From Himantopus leucocephalus (Eukaryota; Chordata; Aves; Charadriiformes; Recurvirostridae), in assembly GCA_003993805.1 (NCBI GenBank), contig RSEF01000004.1:78464823-78528822 (forward strand): a stretch of 64,000 nucleotides of DNA. Direction: 5' to 3'. Under the pieces are notes generated by a model. It saw nothing but the letters and a program-made list of their open reading frames with translations, was not told where the DNA came from and ran no database searches. Positions 1 to 9,519 of this stretch are shown here, in pieces. Within the stretch, counting starts at the first letter, position 1. Every line of letters starts with the position of its first letter. A program made the position numbers and the translations under genes.

Positions 1-892
1 ATCCAATTAGAATGGATCGATTTGAGCAACGTGTTTTGGGGCAGCAGGACAAAATAGCCTTGAGAACAATTACATAGTCAATCTGGAATTATAAAATAAC
101 TTCAGTTAAAATAGTGTAGGTGTCACACCTCTCAGAAAAAGTAAAAGTCAAAATAATACTGCAATGGTCTCTAGATTTTTCAGAGAAGATCAAAGTCAAA
201 ACCTAAGTGACCTATTAAATCATTTTATCTGTCGTCATGTTGGCAAAAAAAAATGCTTCCTAGTTTTATGGCCAATGTATTTATATTATGTAAAAGTGGA
301 TGAACTTTTGACATTGAAGAAGTCTCAAACCAAGAAAATCTATAGGTATACTTAAAAAAAAATAGCTTAGCTGATCCTGGTTATTTCGTCTTCATCTCCA
401 ATTTTGTGAGGCTTTAAGACTTGTTCCCTTTTCTAGCGCTAGATGAATTTAACATTATTTTAAGAAGATGTACTGACCTTGGCATGTTTCAAATGTTCCT
501 AGACCATCAGATATAATGTATTTCTCATCATTTTATGATCCCACTCCAACCTTAAAGTTCAGAGACTGTAAAAAGCCCCTATATAAACCATACAGCTAGC
601 TCAAAAGAGAAAATAAAATATGGGTCTGTGTCAGATCAAGCACACCAGGATTCTAGATGATTTATGTGTTCCTTGTATTGCAGGAATTGGTTCGAAGGAA
701 TGACTTTCAGTCTTCATGATGCATATATGATATAGGAAAGCCCAGCAGAGTGTGGAGTGTCCACAGTGTGGAAAATCTATGAATTTTGTCAGGACCTTTA
801 AACGTATTTATTCATATAATCTAAATCTTCATTTTTGCTTAGCCTTGTGTTAAGCAGGGACTATACTTTATTAAAGTTTTAGGGTGAATTAT
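1..892. other. Unique AT-rich DNA, no feature seen
   Basis: No recognisable repeat, RNA gene or coding region is visible. Reading frames are short and interrupted, with AT-rich codon content typical of chance ORFs. The right edge abuts a minus-strand coding-like stretch. Confidence 0.6.
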
Positions 893-895
893 TCA

Positions 896-1368
896 TCTGA
901 TGGTCTGTCTTCTTTGAAATTCTATATCCAATTCAGTTTCCAAAATAAGCTGCCGAAGTATGCTCCATGGTGACCTATAATGCTACTGCTTGTTCTCCTG
1001 ACTCTGGTCTTCAGTTTCACCAGGCAATATTTCAAATCCATTTTGAGCTACTACAGTAGGCATTTCTGATATTCTTTCTACCAATAATAATGTTAATTTG
1101 AGCTGTTATTCATGATTTTCTATACAGGTTTTTAAAAATCTTTTTAAAAGATTTTCTAATTTCCCACTAAAGAGTGACGGTGTAAGACACTGGTCTCTAG
1201 TAAAACTGTATTCAATCCTCTGTTGTTTCACTAGCTGAAGTGTATGTTCAGGGCTAATAAGTGAGCTAAGATTTAGAACTTTGTTTTTTTGAAGAAAGAT
1301 TTGATGGACAAGAGTCCTTTGGTATGAAATTGTGTTCATTAAAGCTTGAATCTGCTGCATTTTTCTTC
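896..1368 (-). pseudogene. Decayed coding-like stretch, unidentified protein
   Basis: One minus-strand frame runs for roughly 160 codons from about 1384 down to 896 with only two internal stops (1106-1108 and 983-985). A third stop at 893-895 closes it. For AT-rich DNA that is fewer stops than chance would give. The translation is mixed and protein-like rather than low-complexity: it contains phrases such as RKMQQIQALMNTISYQ, then SLFSGKLENLLKRFLK, and after the first stop FEILPGETEDQSQ and RSPWSILRQLILETELD. On the minus strand a T-rich tract ends in TAG just before GAAGAAAAATG, so 1368 could be an exon start behind a splice acceptor. I do not recognise the protein. Options are a decayed retrocopy or exon, a genuine last exon ending at 1106 followed by 3' UTR, or chance. 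No homology search was possible. Confidence 0.3.
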
Positions 1369-1384
1369 CTAAGACTCGTAACAA

Positions 1385-2636
1385 AACAAAACAAAGAATA
1401 ATAATACTTCAGATTCAGACCCCCTACTAACTGTAAAAGTGAGAAGACGAAGCTGTCATTTCAAAGTTCTTCCTTTCTTCAAAGTCTCTAAACAGTTTTA
1501 ATAAGGCTTAGCAAACTTTAAAAAAGTTATTTTTTTAATTTAAAAATGTTTCTTTAGTCTTTTCTAAAGTTAGCTTTCTCTTCCTAAGAGATAGTAAATT
1601 ATATAGAAATTCTTTCTTTGACACCCTTTCTTCCTGAACTCTTTGTTACTATGTTTTTCTTTTGAGTACCATTTAAACTTCATTTAAAGGGATCAGTACA
1701 ATAAAATGATAACAAAACTTTCCAATAAATATTATAATTCTTTTTTTTCACAGAGTCAAAAATTTCAGTGAAGGCAAATATTGCATACTTCTGCACGTAT
1801 AAAACAGGAGCTTTGCATTTTACATTGTTGTGTTTTGGAAGGTGATCCTTACCAGTTAAAAAAAAAAAACAGAAAAATAAAAATTAATGGCTTTGTATCT
1901 GTTATCTATCTATAAGAAACTGAATTTCTTTGGTTATATTATTTTATTATAAACTATATATTTAATTTTGCACATTTGTCACGTAATAACTGGCTGAAAT
2001 TATAATGATTTAGATTCTGATTTTAGATTTTGAATTCTGAATTTATTCAGAGCTACATTTGGTATCCAAATGGCTTCATGCTGGACCAGAGGGAAGGAAA
2101 CAGACATCAGAGTTAACAATGTTTACTGTCTTTCTTTCCCCAGTTGCACTGGATATGTATTCTGGTATGCTTAGAGGCAAAGTTTTGGTTATGGAAACAT
2201 GACTAATTAATGTTATTTTAATAAACTCTGAAAGTAATTAACGTTTTGGTATCATAGCAGTACCACATGCATAAGCCACCATTTTCCACATAGGAATTTG
2301 GCATGAACAAAGAATGAAATCTTATTATTTTGTTGCATTGTAAGATCTTAATTCATTTTGGTAACTAATTATTTTTATAATATACTACTGGTGAGGCAGT
2401 TAGAAAAGTTTATTTTATATATTTAAAAATACAGAGGCTAATCATTTGTTTGTGAGTGTCTAAGTACAGGCTGATAGGATTATTTAATATAAAACAATTT
2501 CTTTCAGGACATCTTTGGAGGTGGTAAATTTAACTAGCTCATCAAAAGATTCATTTTAATTGTTGTTGATGTAACAATTGATGTCATTCTGGTGTTGATC
2601 TAAGGTCTAATGAAACAAATAGAAAGCCTTGACTTT
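1385..2636. other. Unique AT-rich DNA, no feature seen
   Basis: AT-rich sequence with short homopolymer runs, for example an A run near 1859-1870 and a T run near 1741-1748. No repeat family, coding region or RNA gene was recognised. Confidence 0.55.
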
Positions 2637-2748
2637 AGTGGGAGGTGTCCCTGCCTATAGTGGGAGGTGTCCCTGCCCATGGCAGGGGGGTTGGAACTAG
2701 ATGATCTTCAAGGTCCCTTCCAACCTAAACCATTCTATGATTCTATGA
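2637..2748 (+). mobile_element. CR1 LINE 3'-end fragment
   Basis: The segment carries the characteristic avian CR1 3' terminus: TTGGAACTAGATGATCTTCA, then CCCTTCCAACC, then the tail CATTCTATGATTCTATGA. It is a short 5'-truncated plus-strand copy with no coding part. Its left part is a 22-bp tandem duplication (2637-2658 and 2659-2680) around GGGAGGTGTCCCTGCC. CR1 is the dominant avian non-LTR retrotransposon and most copies are truncated in this way. Confidence 0.93.
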
Positions 2749-5574
2749 AAAATAGTTGCAAGCTTGGATAATATGAAGAATAGCCAGTATTCAGTCTGTG
2801 TTGTGCTGCTATGTTTCTGCCAGTGTGTACTTGTGTTGTGTGATTTATGTGTGTGAATGAAAATGTGAAGTTGTTTGTTAAAAATAATTCAACTGACTAA
2901 AATTTATTTCTATATCTATATGTAAACACTTGGAAGCATAGTGAAACTGTTTTCCCTTAATGCATCATCTGTTGAAGGAGGAAAAAAAAAAAAAGCTGAC
3001 TGTATTCTTTCTATCTTCTCAAAAATTATCTATTCCTCTTTGCATGTATAGGTTCTACTGCCAGTACATTTCAGTCCATTGTTTTTTAGCTTTCCAGAGC
3101 TTTTATCTTCTCTTTTTGGAATTCGTAAAAAATAAACCCAGACACTCTTTAATCTTTTATTTTGCTTGGTCATACAAGCCAAGCCAGTCAATCTCTCCTC
3201 CATTCTCCTGGTAAACCTCACAGCCCCTTTCTGCATTTGTTCCTGTAAGACTTATTATAAATTCAAGTGAAACTTTCAGGAATATGAGTGACTATATGGT
3301 ACATGGTATTTTAGAGGATGTATTATGGATATGACTTGATATTAATGCTCTAGAATACCTCTTCTAATACATTTCAGGGTTTATGTTTGTACATTTTACA
3401 TTTTGTACCTTTAAACATTGTAACGGAGGGTCATACAGTAAGTTGAAACCTGTCCAATTCATCATGCTTATGGTTGGTTTTCCAATCAGCATGAGAAAGG
3501 ACACGTTGAAAGTCATTTTAAAATGAGAATGCTGTGAATGTAAAGCTCAGTCGGTCTTTGAATATACTAGTAAAATTATGAAACTCTCAGAACTTATTTT
3601 AGGCAGCATTTTCTAAAACTGAAAAAAATAGAAAACTTCTAAATATTTACAGAAAGAGAAATATTTTTTTTTTAATTTTAACAGTGAATGATTGCAAAGC
3701 AAATGAGATATGTTATCATCCCGTAGAAAGATGTTTTAGGGCATCTGGCTTGTCAAAAGCTGAGAATCGAGGAGCTGAGAAAGTCAAAATATACAAAAAA
3801 CAAAGTCAACATATACAAAAACCAAAGAAAGAGAAAGAGAGAAAGGGCAGTAGGTCACTGGCTTCTTTTATAGTACACTTATTTATGCAGCACAGTAATT
3901 TAGGTCTACATGGGTTTTATAATCTAAGTGAGACTAGTTTTTTGAAACAGTATCTATTGCAATGAAAATAAGGTTTGAACATGCACGTTAATACCTTTTC
4001 ATTGCATCATAATAGCAGTTAACTATTTGTAATAATGTGAGAACTAGTGCAGAGGTTTTGAAATGGTGTAGGGAGTCTGTGCATGTATGAGTGTCTGTGT
4101 GTGTGACAAGGGGTCCAACTCAATGTCCCTCTAAGCACAACTGGTCATTCAGTGATTCACAACTCATGAGGGGCATTGCCATTTAGGGGCAATTCAGCTA
4201 CATAACAGACTGCAGACCTTCTTGTGCTATTTACTGCTTTCAAGGTGCAACTGCTCTGATAATTTTTTAAAGAAATATCTCAAGAAAACTTAGAAAAGTT
4301 GAGAAAAGTTTCAAATTTTTCAATATGAAAAATAAATGCAAAAATTCGTTTGTCTAAAAATTCAGATTTAAAAAGTCTTACTTTTTTAGTGAGCCTCTTG
4401 ATTTTTTTAAAGCCTAGTTAATTTATTTTCCGAATTTTAAGTTTAATAATCCTGCCTGACTATTAAGAGGAATACAAAGTTAAAAAGACTCCTTTGGTAG
4501 TGAGGAAAAAAACATAGAGCATTTCTCGTTGTTCTCTGTTCTTGGAAAATTTACTATCTTTTAAAAGAATTCAATGAGCTTCATATGTGAAATTATAGCA
4601 ACCTATCTGGCAAGTCCTTCTTCAAATTCATAGGTCTAAAAAATACCTCTCAGTCTTCTGACTGCATTAGATGTTATTCTCCCATTTTAAAAACTAAAAC
4701 CTTTTCATTCTTTAGCATATTATTTTTCTGTGACTTCTTTTTTTAACCAGGAAATGTCTTTATTTTTTCATAGCTCTGAGCACTTTCCAATCCTTACATT
4801 ATCTTTCATTTATTGTAACTCTGTATACTTTAAGAAGCTGTTCTTTGAAGATGTTAAACAGCTGAAGCTCTCAGTGATTTCTGCTAAAGAAAGAATATTG
4901 CAGAAATATATCTAATGTGTTCTTCCTATCATTGTTTTGGGAGGGAGAAGTGCTGTGAAGACAGTTAAATTACTCTTCATATGTAAAAGCTTTATTATAA
5001 AAGAAGTACCAAATGCTTTTAAGGCTTTCTACTATACCAGTGAATATGATGACTGCGTTTTAAGGACGTTTATGAGAGTTTTATATTTCCATTTTGGATA
5101 GATGCTCTTCGTACCAGAACTTATAAGATTTGAGGTTGCCTTGTCTCTTTTTGACTTCTCTTCATTTTGGCAAAAACAGGTAAGTAGATGATCCTTGTCA
5201 GTGTGGTCTGAGCACTTCACACAGTGACTTCTCTCCAAGATTTAACCTTGTAAAAATTAAATATCTACCCTAAGCTATTCTGATATGCTTTCTCCCTGAA
5301 GCTCTCTTCTTCCTAACACTTCTTCTCGCATACTGTATGTATTTAATCTGTGCAGATTCAGAGATCTCCAGGGCAAATGGCAGCTTGCTCTTTGCATGCA
5401 CATTTTATTGTCAATCTGTGTCCCAAGCAACTCCAAGAATTCCCAAGTTTTACCATCTTACGGATGAATTGTCTAAAATTATTCCTAATTCAAATGTTAG
5501 TTATATTGGCAAATATAATTATTGTTGTGAATGTGAAAGTGTATCGCTCTCATCAATGTCCCCAAAGTCATGGT
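2749..5574. other. Unique AT-rich DNA with minor simple repeats
   Basis: No gene or dispersed repeat was recognised. Contents are an A13 run near 2982-2994, a 22-bp tandem pair at 3780-3823, a purine-rich AAAGAGAAAG stretch at about 3824-3846, and scattered A/T homopolymers. Frames longer than 60 codons here are AT-driven and do not resemble known proteins. Confidence 0.5.
3780..3823 (+). repeat. 22-bp tandem duplication
   Basis: Two adjacent 22-bp units (3780-3801 and 3802-3823) both start AAAGTCAA and share ATATACAAAAA, differing at two positions. A purine-rich AAAG/GAGAAAG stretch follows directly. It probably arose by replication slippage. Confidence 0.75.
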
Positions 5575-5606
5575 GCTCCATGGACCCCAAAAAGCCCCCA
5601 TGGAGC
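5575..5606. repeat. 9-bp perfect inverted repeat
   Basis: GCTCCATGG at 5575-5583 is matched by its reverse complement CCATGGAGC at 5598-5606 across a 14-base C/A-rich spacer. The surrounding 5560-5630 segment is richer in C and G than its neighbourhood and repeats CCATGG and AGCCC words. No terminator or RNA gene is implied. Confidence 0.5.
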
Positions 5607-5930
5607 CCACAGAGCCCATGGGAGTGCAGTGGAAAACATTGAGCCTGATTTCCTGATTATATAAAAATTGAAAGTATAGTTAGTCACTGAATTTCTAGAT
5701 TCTGTATCATATTATTTCATTTTGTCCATATGTATTGAGGCTACTCATATATGACATTTACACTAAGTGTCACAACTTAGGTTTCACACTAAGGTTTCAG
5801 GGCTCATAGTACTAACATATGTGAACATTGAATGAGTAGTTCTGTAAATCCTAGAATATGTGAGACCTAATTCCCTGCAGCTCTTCTTCCCTCCCTTTGT
5901 TGTCTGGTGTTCACAATATCTCTGACCTCA

Positions 5931-5973
5931 TCTATGATCCTATGATTCTGACCATTCTATAATTCTGTGATCT
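5931..5973 (+). repeat. Degenerate CR1-like 3' tail
   Basis: The run contains TCTATGATCCTATGATTCTG and then ATTCTATAATTCTGTGATC. This resembles diverged octamer units of a CR1 3' tail, but the CR1 3' UTR expected upstream is not recognisable. It could be an old eroded copy or a chance simple repeat. Confidence 0.35.
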
Positions 5974-7170
5974 CTGAGTTCATATTGAGGGTAAAAAGAG
6001 TGGCAGAGAGGAGGAACAGAATAGTCTGAGGTGTCTTTTATGTTCATAAAACATGCAATAATATAATATATTAGATATCTCCTAGAGATATCTTAGTGAG
6101 AAACGATTGCAGACTATTTAGGAAACCTGATATAAATGGTATTTCTTCCCCAAAGGCTTACCATCTAGGATAAAGAACTTTATAAACAGATGAGACAAAC
6201 AAACAGGTTAGAGTAAGGTGAGGGACAGCGTGTTTAAACAACTTTTGGCAAGCAATAGAAGTCACAATGTGTTTTTCTTGCTGTTGTCAGGTTGTAGTTC
6301 ATTGATAATTTGTTTTGATTTTTACTTTCTTAAATATTGAATTTCAAAACAATGCACAGTTTACAACTTCATAAAAATGGTAGGTGAGGAAACTATAGAA
6401 AACGGAACTTAGTGTAAAAGGAGTTATTAAGGTCTCTTGAAATATATTTAAATTATCATGTTCACAATGTACTCATAGTTCCATAGAAAAGGAAGGCCTG
6501 AAGCAAACTAAGTTCAGAGAAGTTTTTGAAACAAAAGTCTGAATCCCTGCTTAATGTTATCAGATAGAAAATAGGCTTCAAATTGGGTAATTAATGCTGT
6601 ATAAATAATCATCTCTAAGGGTCTCTTTTTTCCCCGAAGTAGTCCTGCACAGCTTAAAATTACTTTGCCCACCATCTCCAATTCCTTTCAAGGAGAAGTT
6701 AAGGTACAAATTCTTACTGTGCCCTTAGGGTTCAATTCACCTGAAAAGTAGCTGTGACCTTCTGTACTGAGCAAGTCTATAAAAAAGTGGCAGGTGGTGT
6801 CTCCGTGGCAGTTTGACCTATTCAGCTGCAAGGTTACTTGGCATGCAAAGTACACTTTTGTCATATTGATGCAGGACAATCTGGTCTTGGGGAGGTGTAA
6901 GGGAAAACTGGACTGTATTGTAGGAAATGGAAGAAACAGGTTTTACAAATGTTGTTTAAGGAAACTATGTTAAATTATTTAATGGAATAAAAGGAATCTA
7001 GAGCATCTTTTATGTCCACAGCAAAAATATATTGCTCTAGTTTTTAAAGACTGATATGTAAATTTATAGCTCTGCATGGATAGCTACTACTAACAGTAAA
7101 CCACAGAAGGAATGGGGGTGCCACATCACTGACAACTATGACTTTGACAGGCTTGATCTAAAACATACCA
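5974..7170. other. Unique AT-rich DNA, no feature seen
   Basis: No repeat family, RNA gene or coding region was recognised. The 6660-6900 portion is a little less AT-rich than its flanks but has no identifiable content. Confidence 0.5.
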
Positions 7171-7678
7171 GAATCACAGAATGGTAGGGGTTGGAAGGGA
7201 CCTTCAGAGGTCATCTAGTCCAACCCCACTGCCAAAGCAGCTTCACCTGGAGCAGTTAGGTCAGGAACACATCCAGGCAGGTTTTTAATATCTCCAGAGA
7301 AGAAGGTTCCACCACCTCACTGGGCAGCCTGTTCCAGTGCTGTCACCCTCAAAGTAAAGAAGCTTTTCCTCATGTTGAGATGGAATTTCCTGTGTTCCAG
7401 TTTGTGTCTGTTGCTCCTTGTCCTGTTGCTGGGCACCACTGAAAAGAGTCTGGCCACATCCTCTTGACACCTGCCTTTTGGACATTTATAAACATTGATG
7501 AGATCCTCTCAGTCTTCTCCAGGCTAAACAGACACCAGTCTCTCAGCCTTTCCTCATAAGAGACATGCTCCATTCCCTTGATCGTCTTTGTGGCCCTCCA
7601 CTGGACTGTCTCCAATAGTCCCCTGTCTTTCTTGAACTGGGGAACCCAGAACCAGACACAATACTGAGGTCTGCTTCA
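7171..7678 (-). mobile_element. CR1 LINE 3' fragment (ORF2 C-terminus and 3' UTR)
   Basis: On the plus strand the block opens with AATCACAGAATGGTAGGGGT and GGAAGGGACC, the reverse complement of a CR1 3' end, so the element lies on the minus strand. The minus-strand translation contains the CR1 ORF2 C-terminal signatures GMEHVSYEERLRDWCLFSLE and, in other frames, remnants of the following region. Similarity fades near 7678. The copy is 5'-truncated and lacks the endonuclease and catalytic RT motifs. It resembles the copy at 58.66-59.28 kb more than the ones at 25 or 51 kb. Confidence 0.93.
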
Positions 7679-8942
7679 GCTGGGAGGGGATGGTTGAAAA
7701 TTTTTAATAGAAGAGTAGGAGGAGGATTTCACAAGAAAGAAGGATTTATTCTATGAGTAGGGAGAGGATTCTTGAAGAAGCTTGAGAATAAACTGTTTGG
7801 CCTCTACAGACTGTGGCTATTGCCCTTGTGCTGTCAAAGCAGCCACTGACCTGTGGGAATTTGAGTGTGTGTTTTCATGTTGCAGCTGAAGAGATAATAA
7901 AGAAGTTTATAAAACCAAGTAAGAATACCTGCTGAACCTTGATTAAAGTTAAATTATGTATATCCCCTCTACTTTTTTTTTATTGATGAAACAATAAGGA
8001 AGCAAATATCTTTTAAGAAGTCTATATTTTTTCTGTTACTATCAGTGATAATTGCTTTGATGACCATGAAAAACCTTTCCAATCCTATGATCAGCTGTTG
8101 TGTGAAGAGGTTATTGATCATAGTCCAAGTCCAAATAATTGTAAGAACCCATTAAAAATATATTTCAACATAATCTCTTAACTGCTTCAGTTCAACACAA
8201 ACCATGCTCTTCTGCATTTTAGTTTGAATGAATTTATTTTTAACAAAATTTTTTTATTCTATGAACTTAAAATAGAACAAAATATTTCATATTGTTCAGA
8301 AGTTATTTAACCAATTTTTTTTCTTCCTTTTTTTTTTTTTTTATTAGGTTCATTTCTGTAAATACAAAGTAAAAATATGAAAAGACTTATTTTCAGGGTG
8401 TGAAAACAAATTATACTGGCATTTCCAAATTGAATCATTTTATTGAGAAAGTAAAATATTTTGATGTTTTCAAAATATTACCCCTGATTTTTGCAGGGGG
8501 TCAGCTGAAGCTATTCATTGACTTTAGTTTATTTCTTAGACAAGTCCAATTAACTTCTGGCTTAGTAGATTTACTTCTTATAAAATAATTAATATAACTT
8601 AAAAGCTAAAAATCAGAAATGTAAATATATATTTATTTAATTATTAAAGCATAGCAACATTTTCATGTTCTTATCACTTCAATAGTATTTGCCAACCTAA
8701 GTCAGAAATAAATCTTCCCACTGTTTTATGCATGCTACGTGTATCATATATATTAATCTCAGTATGCAAAAGATTGACATATTTGTCTCAATCATATACT
8801 AATTAAATATTCAAATATCTCATAAGCCTAATTTTAGATCACTTTTATGATACTGTAATTCAGCATTAAAACAGTTGCAGGCTCTTAGAAATTACTTTTT
8901 CTCAGGAAAGGAATAGATGATATATTTTTTTTTTTTTTAAAA
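7679..8942. other. Unique AT-rich DNA with long T runs
   Basis: No gene or dispersed repeat was recognised. T runs at 8328-8342 and about 8928-8938 are the most obvious features. The first is followed by TTATTAG and so resembles a 3' splice site, but no open exon follows convincingly. Confidence 0.5.
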
Positions 8943-9415
8943 ATGCCCCAAAGTGTAAAACAAATTATTACTTTCCTTCTCTGCTTCTGTCCTATAGTTG
9001 GTACTGTCTGTGAAACCTCATTGGATTGTACAGTAGGTAACGATTTTCCATCTTTAATGGCTTCTTTAATTCTTTTAACTATATCAAGAGCATTAGCCAT
9101 ATTTAAATCTCTCTCTCTTAATATGTTTCTCTTTCTCACTCTAGCCTTGAAGTTTGTTGTCTTTTGAGCTATTTAAACACGAATTACTCTATGAGCCAGT
9201 GCACTAAATGTCCACATAAAGATAAATTCCTGCAAAGCAGTTTCCTCCTTATCATTTGGTTCTCAGGGGTTTTGCTTTCCAAAGGCAATAACAGTTTCTG
9301 CCAAAATATTTGTCCCCAGTCCAAGTTATTTATCAAGTGCAGCAAATGTTTTATCCAAAGCTGTAAAATTAAGAAGAGCATTTGATACAGCAGGTAAGTT
9401 ATAAAACATTCTTCC
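8943..9415 (-). pseudogene. Decayed coding-like stretch, unidentified protein
   Basis: A single minus-strand frame from 9415 to 8943 covers about 157 codons with only three stops (9326-9328, 9263-9265, 9173-9175). The translation is alanine-, lysine- and glutamate-containing, with repeated GCT alanine codons, unlike the flanking AT-rich noise. Readable phrases are NLPAVSNALLNFTALDKTFA at the start, DKEETALQEFIFMWTF in the middle, and ANALDIVKRIKEAIKDGKSL near the end. The frame ends in a lysine run encoded by the poly-T tract at about 8928-8938. I cannot assign a family. A relic of an integrated viral or retroviral gene, a processed pseudogene or an old host exon are all possible. A frameshift near 9415-9425 may join it to a further open stretch up to 9519. 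Confidence 0.4.
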
Positions 9416-9519
9416 CTAATCCAGCCTCCCAGAAGTGCAGCAGAGCTAGAAGTTACAAGAATCCCACAGAAAAGATCTTGATTAAAAATCAATGAAGACA
9501 ATCCCAGGACTATTATCAC

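Noticed and set aside
8328..8350. Poly-T followed by TTATTAG, considered as a splice acceptor
   Set aside because: The sequence after it has no sustained open frame or matching donor.
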